From Gordius sp. MW1 (lineage: Eukaryota; Nematomorpha; Gordioida; Gordea; Gordiidae), in the NCBI GenBank assembly GCA_964036665.1, contig OZ038530.1:13425001-13489000 (forward strand): 64,000 nucleotides of DNA. Reading direction: 5' to 3'. Positions 36,954 to 50,906 of this stretch are shown here, piece by piece. Both the position numbers and the translations under genes were made by a program. The notes below the pieces were generated by a model. It ran no database searches and was not told the DNA's origin. It saw only the letters and a list, made by a program, of their open reading frames with translations. Each line of letters starts with the position of its first letter. Position 1 is the first letter of the stretch.

Positions 36954-38801
36954 CTCGGGCCTTCGGCCCTCGTGGGAAGGGGGAGAAGGGAAGGGAAGAG
37001 GGGAAGGGAAGGGGGGACGACTCATCTGTACTTTGTATAAATGTATCATATTTGCTATGCAATTTATGGGCGAGAAAGGTGGGAAGGGGCGAGAATGCCT
37101 ATAGGGGGGTATTAAATGCCTAATGATTGATTAATTATTTATACAAATTTTCCATTATAGGCAAAATGTAATAAAGGCAAAATGTAATATAGGCAAGGGT
37201 TAGGGTTAGATTTAGTGTTTGCATCTAGTTGCGTATTACATTAGTTTTTACGGCCTTTAGTGATTATGGGTCTAACAAACATTATATTATAAAACATCAC
37301 AATGTTAAGAATTTGCAGAATTGTTGGGAGAAATTTTTGTTGAATTTGAACAATTTTTAATTAAAAAAATCAAAAATTTGGCGAATGGTCATTTTTTCTC
37401 CATTGGTCAGTACCAACAGATACTCTATAAGTCAATGATAGCCAAAAAAACGGGGAAAAAAAATTTGATGCTCACTTTGGCCAATGGTCATTTTTTTCCA
37501 TCGGTCAGCAGCCAGCACACGGTAAAAATGGATATAAATTCATAAGAGTAAAAAAACGAAAAAAAAATTTTCGAATCACATTTTGGCCAATGGTCATTTT
37601 TTTCCATTGGTCAGCAGCCAGGACACGGTAAAAGTGGATATGAATTCATAATAGTAAAAAAAAAACGAAAAAAAGTTTTCGAATCACATTTTGGCCAATG
37701 GTCATTTTATTCCGTTGGTCAGCAGCCAGCGGACGGCCAAAAAGTCATAATAGCAATGGTAGGAACAGGAACAATCATAATAGTCAAAAAAAAACGAAAA
37801 AAATAATTTCGATTCACATTTTGGCCAATGGTCATTTTTTCCATCGGTCAGGAGCCAGCGGACGGCCAAAAAGTCATAATAGCAATGGTAGTAACAGGAA
37901 CAATCATAATAGTAAAAAAAAAGAAAAAATAAACTCGGATTCACATTTTGGCCTATGGTCATTTTTTTCATTGGTCAGCAGCCAACGGACGGCCAAAAAG
38001 TCTTATTATCAATGATAGTAACAAGAACAATCATAAGAGTCAAAAAAACTCCGGGATTCTAACCCAAAAACTAGTTAAATTGCATAGCAATTAAAAGTAA
38101 ACAACTTTTATTTATGTTTATTATATAACATTGGTCAGCAGCCAGCGGACGGCCAAAAAGTCATAATAGCAATGGTAGAAACAGAACAATCATAATAGTC
38201 AAAAAAAAACGAGAAAAATAATTTCGATTCACATTTTGGCCAATGGTCATTTTTTTCATTGGTCAGCAGCCAGCGGACGGCCAAAAATTCTTATTATCAA
38301 TGATAGTAACAAGAACAATCATAAGAGTCAAAAAAATTCCGGGATTCTAACCCCCAAAACTAGTTAAATTGCATAGCAATTATAAAGTAAACAACTTTTA
38401 TTTATGTTTATTATATAACTAGTTAAATTGCATAGCATTAAAAGTAAACAACTTTTATCTATGTTTATTATATAACAAAAACTAGTTAAATTGCATAGCA
38501 ATTAAAAGTAAACAACTTTTATTTATGTTTATTATATAACTAGTTAAATTGCATAGCAATCAAAAGTAAACAACTTTTATTTATGTTTATCATATAATAG
38601 ATAATTTAACAAATCTTATATATAACACACCGCAGGAGATAGAGATGAGGGGTGGGGCACCTCTTTCTCATGCATTAATTTAAAAAAGCGATAACCTAAT
38701 ATACCCAATGCAAATAGATAGGGTAACGGACGGACAACGGACGGACGGACGGACAACGGACGGACACCAAAAAACGAGCCCATAAATTGCATAGCAATTA
38801 A
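36954..38801. mobile_element. Minisatellite-cored element, copy 2 (Helentron/HINE-like candidate)
   Basis: Begins CTCGGGCCTTCGGCCCTCG, a hairpin, then a (g/a)-rich tract, 'gacgactcatct' and TTTGCTATGCAATTTATGGGC at 37050. A core of ~100-130-bp units (37380-37990) carries 'ggccaatggtcatttttt' and 'cagcagccagcggacggcca'. Then come ~60-bp repeats with 'aactagttaaattgcatagc' (38060-38600). It ends with 'acggacggacggac' and GCCCATAAATTGCATAGCAA. Contains GGGTTAGGGTTAG at 37198. Only 49 bp separate it from the next copy, in the same orientation. No transposase. ORFs here are shadows of the tandem units. Confidence 0.65.
38062..38600. repeat. ~60-bp tandem repeat within minisatellite-cored element
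   Basis: About five copies of a unit combining 'actagttaaattgcatagca', 'aaaagtaaacaacttttat' and 'ttatgtttattatataac'. One early copy is separated from the rest by a stray core unit. The unit contains the same TTGCATAGCAATT palindrome that forms the element's right end. Confidence 0.8.
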
Positions 38802-39289
38802 TATGTGTATGCAAAAATGCGCTTGTAAATCGGAAGAAAATAAATAATAACTCGGGCCTTCGGCCCTCGTGGGAAGGGGGAGGGGAGAAGGGGAGGGGAG
38901 AAGGGGAGGGGAGAAGGGGGGAAGGGAAGGGGGGACGACTCATCTTTACTTCGTATAAATGTATCATATTTGCTATGCAATTTATGGGCGAGAAAGGTGG
39001 GAAGGGGCGAGAATGCCTATAAGGGGGTATTAAATGCCTAATGAATAATTGATTATTTATACAAATTTTCCATTTATAGGCAAAATGTAATATAGGCAAG
39101 GGTTAGGGTTAGATTTAGTGTTTGCATCTAGTTGCGTATTACATTAGTTTTTACGGCCTTTAGTGATTATGGGTCTAACAAACATTATATTATAAAACAT
39201 CACAATGTTAAGAATTTGCAGAATTGTTGGGAGAAATTTTTGTTGAATTTGAACAATTTTTAATTAAAAAAATCAAAAATTTGGCGAAT

Positions 39290-40460
39290 GGTCATTTTTT
39301 CTCCATTGGTCAGTACCAACAGATACTCTATAAGTCAATGATAGCCAAAAAAACGGGAAAAAAAAATTTGATGTCACTTTGGCCAATGGTCATTTTTTTC
39401 CATCGGTCAGCAGCCAGCACACGGTAAAAATGGATATAAATTCATAAGAGTAAAAAAACGAAAAAAAATTTTCGAATCACATTTTGGCCAATGGTCATTT
39501 TATTCCATTGGTCAGCAGCCAGGACACGGTAAAAGTGGATATAAATTCATAATAGTCAAAAAAAAAGGAAAAAAAAATTTTCGAATCACATTTAGGCCAA
39601 TGGTCATTTTATTCCATTGGTCAGCAGCCAGCGGACGGCCAAAAAGTCATAATAGCAATGGTAGGAGCAGGAACAATCATAATAGTCAAAAAAAAACGAA
39701 AAAAATAATTTCGATTCACATTTTGGCCAATGGTCATTTTTTCCATCGGTCAGGAGCCAGCGGACAGTAAAAAAGTCATAATAGCAATGGTAGTAACAGG
39801 AATAATCATAATAGTCAAAAAAAAATGAAAAAATAAACTCGGATTCACATTTTGGCCAATGGTCATTTTTTTCATTGGTCAGCAGCCAGCGGACGGCCAA
39901 AAAGTCTTATTATCAATGATAGTAACAAGAACAATCGTAATAGTCAAAACTAAAACGAAAAAAAAACTTGGAATCACATTTTGGCCAATGGTCATTTTTT
40001 CCATCGGTCAGCAGCCAGCGGACGGCCAAAAAGTCATAATAGCAATGGTAGTAACAGGAACAATCATAATAATAAAAAAACGAAAAAATAAACTTGGATT
40101 CACATTTTGGCCAATGGTCATTTTTTCATTGGTCAGCAGCCAGCAGACGGCCAAAAAGTCATAATAGCAATGGTAGTAACAGGAACAATCATAATAGTCA
40201 AAAAAAACGAAAAAATAAACTTGGATTCACATTTTGGCCAATGGTCATTTTTTCTTTGGTCAGCAGCCAGTGGACGGCCGAAAAGTCGTATTAGCAATGG
40301 TAGTAACAGGAACAATCATAATAGTCAAAAAAAAGAAAAAATAAACTTGGATTCACATTTTGGCCAATGGTCATTTTTTTCATTGGTCAGCAGCCAGCAG
40401 ACGGCCAAAAAGTCTTATTATCAATGGTAGTAACGAGAACAATCATAAGAGTCTAAAAAA
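39290..40460. repeat. ~127-bp minisatellite core of copy 3
   Basis: Head-to-tail units with 'cacattttggccaatggtca', 'ggtcagcagccagcggacgg', 'aaaaagtcataatagcaatgg' in outline and 'aacaatcataatagtcaaa'. Later units are more uniform than earlier ones, which suggests local homogenisation. Confidence 0.85.
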
Positions 40461-40621
40461 ACTCCGAGATTCTAACCCAAACCCTTGTAGTGGAGGGCAT
40501 AGGGTAATTATAGCAATTAATATCAATGTTACCCAATTCAAAAACGAATAGATATACTTATGCATTAATTTAACGTAGCAATTAAAACCCGACCCCGCCC
40601 GAAAGCGAGGGAGATAGAGAT

Positions 40622-41610
40622 CAGAGGTCAGATTTGTTAGAATTTTTCAGCCCGAACCCGGCCCGGCCCGATTTTATAATTAATCTGCCCGCCCGAGCCC
40701 GCCCGAACCCATCTAAGTGTCCGCCCGGGCCCGCCCGAATCGTTAAAGCTGCCCGAATTGCCCGGCCCGAAATATTAAATTTGCCCGTTAGTCCCGAATT
40801 TGTGAGGTCGCAAACAGAGGTCGGATTTGTTAAAATTTTTCTGCCCAAACCCGGCCCGGTCTAAATTTTTAACTAAATTCCACGCCTGAACCCTTCTAAG
40901 TGTCCGCTCAGCCATGCCCAAACCATTAGAGCTGCCCGGCCTTATTAATAAAATTTGCCCGTTAGACTAGAAATTATCCAATCCCAAAATCTTTTAACCA
41001 CTATTACAAAATAAGCATTAAATAATGGCATATTGTTCAGAACAAAGATGACAATATTTTATTATTCATAATTATTATGTAAAAATAACAAATCGTCGAC
41101 AATTTCCGGGGATAATCTTGTGCGTCTTTCCTCTATTAATCTTCCTGCGATAGAGAAACTTCTTTCACTTGCAGCACTCGTCGCCGGGATGGCAAAGAGT
41201 ATTTTTGTTAATCTTGCTAATTTAGGATACCTAAAATAGTTATAATTTTAGATAACTTTAATGTGACTTGTTTTCTTTATTTTTCCACCATATTAAAAGG
41301 GAAAATTTTCATCCACGTCCTTGTCTAAAACATCATTCAAGTATGAATTGATCTCATCTAATGCTGTATCATCTTCATCATCAGCCCATAGCGAATTTTT
41401 CTTTTTTCGAGGAAAATCAATTTGATAAAATTTTTGGCATGCCCGAATTGCCCGAATCTTATCAGCGTGCCCGCCCGGGCCCGTCCGAAAAGTAAAACTT
41501 AAGACAGTTGCCCGGCCCGGCCCGGCCCGTGGGCCGGGCCGGGCGGGCCGGGCAGCGGGCCGGGCCGGGCGGGCCGGGCAGCGGGCCGGGCCGGGCATTT
41601 CTGACCTCTG
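40622..41610 (-). mobile_element. hAT element with CCGGCCCGG arrays, 8-bp target duplication ATAGAGAT
   Basis: Termini CAGAGGTCAGA and TCTGACCTCTG, flanked on both sides by ATAGAGAT (40614-40621 and 41611-41618). Subterminal regions are packed with CCCGGCCCGG / GGGCGGGCCGG repeats. A minus-strand remnant at about 41050-41240 encodes the hATC dimerisation domain (IPATSAASERSFSIAGRL, EERRTRLSPE, LLFLHNNYE) ending in a stop. The catalytic part is missing, so the element is non-autonomous. It is inserted into minisatellite-cored element copy 3 and is therefore younger than it. Confidence 0.92.
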
Positions 41611-41815
41611 ATAGAGATGAGGGGTGGGGGACCTCTTATGCATTAATTTAAAAATTAACACAGCGAGGGAGATAGAGATGAGGGGTGGGGCACCTCTTTC
41701 TCATGCATTAATTTAAAAAATCGATAACCTAATATACCCAATGCAAATAGATAGGGAGGGTAACGGACAACGGACAACCAAAAAACGAGCCCATAAATTG
41801 CATAGCAATTAATTT

Positions 41816-42390
41816 TGGCTATATTAAAGTAGTTTTTCAATATGTAAAATGCGTGATGAGCGGGTATAAGCTTAAAAATTTCATTTTTAAATTTTTAAGG
41901 TTATCGTCGAGATAACTTCTTAAGCATTCAGGACCGCCTATTGGAGAACCTAGTAAAAATACTTCGTCCTTCTTAAGGCGTAGAAAAGATGCAAAGAACG
42001 GGTGGATGTCAGTTGTGCTGTCAGAATAAATTTCGCATTTTGTCGCGCTTAAAGATAGGTTAAGTTTTATGTAGTATTCATTAATGATGTTAAGAGCTTT
42101 GATTAGCTCTTCCATGGTGCCTGATAGAGTGGCATCGTCGAGTTACCATACGTTTAATTTTAAATTGCATTTTTCGTTGATTTCATCTATTAATGGTTTA
42201 ATGGCCATACAAAATAAGGGGGGGGGGGGGGCCAAGGGGGTCCCCCTGTTGAATGCCCTCCGCTGAATCAATTAAATAATGCCCAAATTTTAGGATAGAG
42301 GGTGTCCCATAGGCAATAACTTAAAAGGATATAATTAGCATATTTAGGATAAGTCTCGATAAAAAGTTTTAATAAAAAAATCTCTGTTAA
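41816..42390 (-). pseudogene. Decayed retroelement, RT palm region
   Basis: The minus strand reads EGIQQGDPLGP in one frame, runs into a poly-C tract (the plus-strand G run at 42219), then LFCMAIKPLIDEINEK, and a catalytic box of W, stop, LDDATLSGT: the Tyr position before LDD is a TAA codon. It continues with LSLSATKCEIYSD and LLGSPIGG. These are the RT fingers/palm motifs of the same family as 36126-36953, oriented identically. Together the two pieces form one element split by the DNA between them. About 30 residues are missing at the junction. Confidence 0.8.
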
Positions 42391-42392
42391 AG

Positions 42393-42480
42393 TTTTTTAA
42401 AATATTGATTTTAGGGGCAGTTGCCCCTTATTATTCCCTGACTAGCTCATGAGAACATCATCAAAAGCTTATCTTAAAGT
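42393..42480 (+). repeat. Direct repeat flanking a decayed RT element, right copy (partner 35780-35880)
   Basis: Matches the left copy over 'aaatattgattttagg.gcag' to 'aacatcatcaaaagcttatc'. Lies immediately upstream of the first recognisable RT sequence in the minus-strand reading direction. Confidence 0.65.
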
Positions 42481-43146
42481 TAGCTCATGTAAAAACCTTT
42501 TGATTGGTAACTTTGCAACACAAAACTTGAACTGGAATATTTTCGAATTTAAGGGAACAAGAGTTTTTAAATAAAACACTATTAAAATGCTTGTAATCTT
42601 GACTTTAATGGTAAAGAGGTCCCTAAATGTTTAAAGAGCTATGTCATAATTACTTTCATAATTGCTTCTTTAAACTTTGTACATGTGTTTATTAACTTCA
42701 AAACATAAATTGTCTATTTTAATATTTGATTCAGTGGTCATACATAACTTTTAGATAGATAAAACTGCTTAAAATTTTTTGGCCCATTGCTCGACCAACA
42801 AAGTGCCAGACTTAAGGTATAATTTATAATATTTATTAATTTTAGATACCGTTAGTTATTAAGAATTCAAAGCTACCCTAAAAATGAGAGCCTGTAAACC
42901 CTAATAGATTTTTTTAGCTAAATTAATGCTGTGTTTAAGTGAAATATGAAAAAAGCAAATTTAAACTGATATTTATTAATAAAACATATATATTCTAACA
43001 TTAAGGATGCGAGATACATTGGAAACTATGTTACAATAGTTTTTATATGTAAACAATAACTTTACAACAAGCTATCATGACATAAAATTATAAATGAATG
43101 ATAAATGTGTAGCTAAACTTTAATCAATTGGCTTATTCAAGTCTCT

Positions 43147-46166
<3,020 letters not shown>

Positions 46167-46699
46167 TTCTAACAAATGGATGCCAAAGGTAAAATTACAA
46201 ATAAACTAATGTTGATAATTTGTATATTTATATTAATTTCAAATATAAAAAATCAAAACGGGTGTATTTAAAAAGTTTAAATAGAAAGAAGTCAAATAAC
46301 TATTAGCACAACATTAAAAGATAAACAAAAAAAGTTCTTAATATTTCTACGCTATGGTAATACATGATATTTTATTCTATTTATCCTTCACTAGGTAAAA
46401 TTTTTATTTTTAAAATAAGGTAATGCTTAACAATGATATCTACTAAGTATAAAATGAGCAAATCGATAAACATAGAGAATTACTTATTAAACATTATACA
46501 GGTTGCATGCATATAATACCATTAAATAATGCCAAACTTTTGGATATTTTACAAATATTTTTTATAAGCACTTGATATCTAGTAAAAAGGGTTAGTAGTG
46601 TATTTTATTATATCGAAATTATTAAATAATAATGAATATATAAACCGCACATTTATATATCAGTAAGTGTTGTAGTAACGATAAACATTCATATTCAAG

Positions 46700-46875
46700 T
46701 TAATTATCCTCACGTATTCTTTCTCTTTTAACCTTGTGCGTATCCCTATCAAATCTCTTTTGAGGTAAATGAAGTCGTTTAACTACAGATATAAATCTTT
46801 CAAAATTCAATCTGTAATTTAATGAGGACCATAGTGTTTTAAAAATAAGTTTTCCATCATTTTTTAAAACCCTTT
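46700..46875 (-). CDS. Terminal exon of an unrecognised gene
   Basis: Minus-strand open frame running from a possible acceptor (catacag at 46876) to a stop at 46700, about 58 residues: basic, beginning ERVLKNDGKLIFKTLWSSLN and ending with FDRDTHKVKRERIREDN. Codon use and residue composition look coding, unlike the random AT-rich ORFs nearby. It lies ~530 bp upstream of the helicase start on the same strand. A possible first exon with MAQLVKVG is at 47504 downwards, but I could not join it in phase. Function unknown. Confidence 0.35.
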
Positions 46876-47097
46876 CTGTATGGCAACAAACGATTAAATA
46901 TTAATGTCTAGTTAAAATTAAGTCTTATCTGTGGCATTATGAAAGTATTGAGAATCTACAAAAGTGGACACAAGGTAGCTATTAACTTCTATCAAATAGT
47001 GGAATGTTTTAGTTCTGTTCATTGTTTATGCACCGGTTTACCCTTACAAGTGTGAATAGGCTTTGTAAATCCGGATGAATTTGTATATGTTAGAGCC

Positions 47098-47260
47098 CTG
47101 GGCGTGCCAGCATTGGGATTTGAGGGGGCAATAATGACCTAGGGAAACGCAAAATAATCATTTTTTGATTTAGCCTTAATTTATAGATTTTAGCAAATTT
47201 TTGGATTTAGAGAGGGGCCGCCGCCCCTCCCTGCCCCCACCCCTGTATATGCCCATGGCT
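47098..47260. mobile_element. MITE of the 'GGGCGTAGCCAG' family, copy 7
   Basis: Starts GGGCGTGCCAGCATTGGGAT and ends 'ccccacccctgtatatgccc', with the family's G-rich, AT-rich and C-rich segments. Both ends carry point changes. Confidence 0.65.
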
Positions 47261-48266
47261 AAGCTGTTAAACACTAAGGTAGAGAGTTAAGGATCAAGTT
47301 GTTAATCAGATTCTCTATCAGTATATCTTACGATGATTTTAAATATGGTTTAATTATCGTGATTTGCTTGCATATACCATTTAAGCCACTTGAATTAACT
47401 TAACACTGTCGTTTTCATATATTCAAAGTAATGCGTTGTTTCCTTTTAAAATATAACACCGCATCTAGGTCTTTATAGTTACCCACTTTAACCAGTTGCG
47501 CCATTCAATAGTTGCCGTCGGAGAGTACCTACTTGATAAAAAGTACTATAAAAAAGTATAGAAAGATTCCAAATGCAGTTCCAATAATGTCACTGCCCAA
47601 GTCCAGCCATTAACTGATTACAAGAAGGCTGATTTTATATTATACAGTCTCATTGTAGTTGGGTAAGCATTCCAAGTATAAGAAATATAAATTTTTTGGC
47701 CCGATTTTTCCGATATTGGCGCTGTATCAATTATGCCATGGAAACAATTGGTACCATTCAATAAAAAGCCCGTGCCTTTGGTGTATGCTTACGATCACAA
47801 GGAAATATAGGACGTATCGAAAGTTCATTGGAAACTTTGTTTCGCTAGTACGAATAAACAGTCATTATTGCTGATGGACTCGGGACGACCGCTGCCTGAA
47901 ATCTATTAAATCATGGGCTCGATATTTGACAAAAGATGCGTTTAATGGTTTCGCTGTTAAATTTGCGGAGAAACCTTATGAAACATTAAGCGTAATCTTT
48001 TATATTATGAAGCAATAAACATCTAAAAGAACGAAACCCTAAAAGCGGCTAAGGGAATAGTGGTGTAAGTAGCGTTAAAAATTGTCCAGGTGCTTATCTA
48101 TATTCTCATCAAGGAGTGCAGATAACTTGCAAGAACTCAACAAATGGGGTTGGTGCCCGTGAAGAAAAAGGCTAGAAGTTTACGGTTATGAATCTATTTT
48201 TGTTTAACTATAAATAAATTTGCCCAAGGATCGATGTACCCCTTACCAAGAAATAGAGAGTGGGAG

Positions 48267-50906
48267 TAGTGTTTCGATCTCATCAAGTCTCGGTCAAAAC
48301 AAAATCTCGTCTCGGGTGCGATTTTGATGATCTCGATCCAGTCTCGGTTTGAAAAAATCTCGGTCGTCTCGACTTGCTTTGCTAATAAAATTTTTTTCTA
48401 ATTTATTTCCCCTATACTTGTTTATCACACTTAGTGGTCTCATTCAAGTAATTTCTCCACGTATTCCTGCACTTACACCATTCGATTTAACTCGTACCTT
48501 CTCAAGTCCAAATCTATTTTATGTTCCCATGTCAGCTTAAGCCTCTCTCTCTTTCGCTAACCTTCGACTTGTACTTTTTTATACGTTTTGCCAGGTGACT
48601 TTCCTCCCGTCTCTCTAAAATGCTCATACCATCTCAATCTTCTTAAAACCATCTTTCTCTGAATCGGAACTATATTTAGATTATCTCTTATGTCTTGATT
48701 CCTTATACGGTCTTTAATTATTATAAAGAATAAACTTCAAAAAATAAAAAATGACAAATTAATTTTTTGAACGACTTTAATACACACACTTGATAAAGAT
48801 TGAATGCTATATGTCATTGAAAATATGAACCAATCAATGAATATAACATTTTCAATAGAAAGTCCAAATTAAAAAAACCAAAACGTAAGGTATAGATAAT
48901 AATTAGACTTTTTAGTTTTGGCATTTATAACATTTGTATTAAATTCTGTGTCCGTCAAATATAATTTTTTTAGAAATTTGTATGTTTACCTATATGAGCT
49001 AATTGAGACCCTTTATTAACATTGCCAAAGCTTAAAGCAGACCCTTGTTTAACTAATTTAAGGCAGATGTTATAATCCAGTAGTATTTCCATCGTGTATC
49101 CCTTTAATAATGAGAATATTATTTAAAAAATTACAAACAAATTGCACAAAGTAGCATTATTATTGGAAGAAGAACATAAGGTTTTGCACATTATTTTGTT
49201 TTACAACAAAAATCATATAGTAATCAAAAAGCAAGCATGGTAATAAAAATTTAAAAGATTTTGCCACTCGTAAAGTTTATTTTCATCCCTCGCAAAAATT
49301 ATTTTTAAGATATTTGTGAATAAATCTCTAAAAAATATGATAATATATGTTGTATACTGGAGTATACACGTCTTTTCAAACACGTCTTTTTCTTTATTTA
49401 ATTTTCCTTACGGTTACATGTGTGATACTTCCCCCCCCCCACACGCGCTTATACGTATTTGTTGTTTCTTCCCCATTGATCAACATGAACACGCATCAGT
49501 GATTTTTGATATACGCGTGTGTGATCGTATTGATAATTGTGATATCGTACATTATTTAATTATTATAGTTTTTCCGTCTTAGGTTGAATAAAATATGTAC
49601 TAAAGTCGATAAAAGTACTTTATATTGAGGCGGTGGAGACGTGTAATCTTGTTGTCCACCGCCGGTGCATCACCCAATTTATTCTGTAGATTCAATTTAA
49701 ATGCCTTATGATCGCCATAATAATATTCCCCTATCCGTCCTCGATAATTACTACTGATGATTCCCTTTCATTCAATCCTCTTTTTAGTATTTAAATCGTA
49801 TTCTCCAATACGATAATATAGATTAAGGTCTTTTTATTCCTAAAAATTATCTTCCCTTTCTAACTAATTGGCATTAAGTAGTTATTTTTTAATACAATAT
49901 AAGTTCGTGTAATTTTATTGAACAATTGCCACATTTATAAAAATTATGAAAAATTTGAATGCACCTGCCAACCCCAGTTTATAACATGGAAATTAATGTT
50001 ATACAAAACAATGTAATAACATGTCTTTTAATTTGGAAGTTTATTATGAGTTAAAGCATAAAAACTTATAGGAAATTAGTGCTTTAACTATTAGGTATTA
50101 TCAAAAACTCAAATATACTTCTGACAATAATCGTTTGGCAGAACGGATGTCGCTAGGGTGCTTTAAATGATTCAGTTGCAATTGACCAAAGAGCAAATAA
50201 CAAATAAATGTCTACGAAAATGCATTTGTCGATTAAAATCTGTGCATCTAATCCTAACCCAACCCCTAACCTAAAACCCCGAACTAGAACACTAACCCTA
50301 ACGTTTTCGTCTCTGTAAACCCCGCTCAAGGAGCATTTTCGTTAAATATTCACAGACATTCATAGATATTTGGTCAGTTAAACTTTGATCGAATGCACCG
50401 ATACGGCTTTAAATAACGATAACCACCTTAGCTTAAGTTGGATAATTGTTCAAATTAATTAACCACCAGTTAAATATTAGCACATCAAGGATGAGAAATT
50501 ATAAATGCTTTAGTTATATTTACTACTCCATCAGAAATCATTTTAAGCCTAAAATTTTGTAATATAAAATTATGCAATGGATACAAATATGTGATAAATA
50601 TATATTAAATTGTTCATTTACACTAAGGATATATTTAGGTAAAATTACCCAAAATTTAAATTTTTTTACAAAAATATATACTTATTATACATGTTTTACT
50701 ATTAAACATATTCCAATCATATAATTCACATTCAATACCTTAAATGTGAATCATACGAAATAAAAACACGTTAAATTTTATGGTAAATTAAATAATTTAA
50801 GTCGAGATCTACTCTCGTCATTAAAATTCTCGTCTAGATCTTGGGTCAGTTTTTATAGATTTTTCGAGACGAGACCGAGATTTTTCTCTGGTTTTCCGCA
50901 TCACTA
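48267..50906. mobile_element. hAT-like element (2.6 kb) inserted in the Ty3-like relic
   Basis: Left end TAGTGTTTCGATCTCATC and right end 'ggttttccgcatcacta', each followed inward by 'gtctcgg' or 'gagacgagaccgag' repeats that are inverted relative to one another. The flanks agtgggag and attgggag match at 7 of 8 bases, consistent with a hAT duplication. Inside I see no transposase; a LINE 3' fragment lies at 48480-48720. At 50250-50310 there is a degenerate CCTAACCC / CCTAA-rich stretch resembling insect-type telomeric sequence. Confidence 0.65.
48480..48720 (-). pseudogene. LINE RT C-terminal fragment
   Basis: The minus strand reads RIRNQDIRDNLNIVPIQRKM, then LRRLRWYEHF and KTYKKVQVEG, the conserved segment (IR-x-x-L-x-x-x-PI-x-x-K-x-x-x-x-RLRW-x-H) that follows the RT in RTE/Jockey-like LINEs. 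Short and stop-containing; nested in the hAT-like element. Confidence 0.6.

Larger units (their letters stand above)
38851..41812. mobile_element. Minisatellite-cored element, copy 3 (Helentron/HINE-like candidate), carrying a hAT
   Basis: Same left end (CTCGGGCCTTCGGCCCTCG), same unique block (GGGTTAGGGTTAG, 'gcatctagttgcgtattaca') and same right end (GCCCATAAATTGCATAGCAA) as copy 2. The core at 39290-40460 has about nine units. Unit landmarks fall near 39379, 39481, 39592, 39719, 39848, 39975, 40106, 40233 and 40357, a period of 100-130 bp. A hAT element (40622-41610) is inserted between the core and the right end. No transposase of its own. Confidence 0.65.

Noticed and set aside
37380..40460. 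Possible CRISPR-like array because of regularly spaced repeats
   Set aside because: Units are directly adjacent ~100-130-bp tandem copies with no unique spacers, in a eukaryotic context.
37320..40551. Numerous ORFs with repeated 'MVIFF', 'NRNNHNSQKK' type peptides
   Set aside because: Shadows of the ~100-130-bp minisatellite units, in several frames and both strands; the unit period is not consistently a multiple of three.
50250..50310. Interstitial telomere array
   Set aside because: Only a degenerate CCTAA/CCCTAA-rich stretch of a few units, too irregular to call; mentioned as part of the hAT-like element only.
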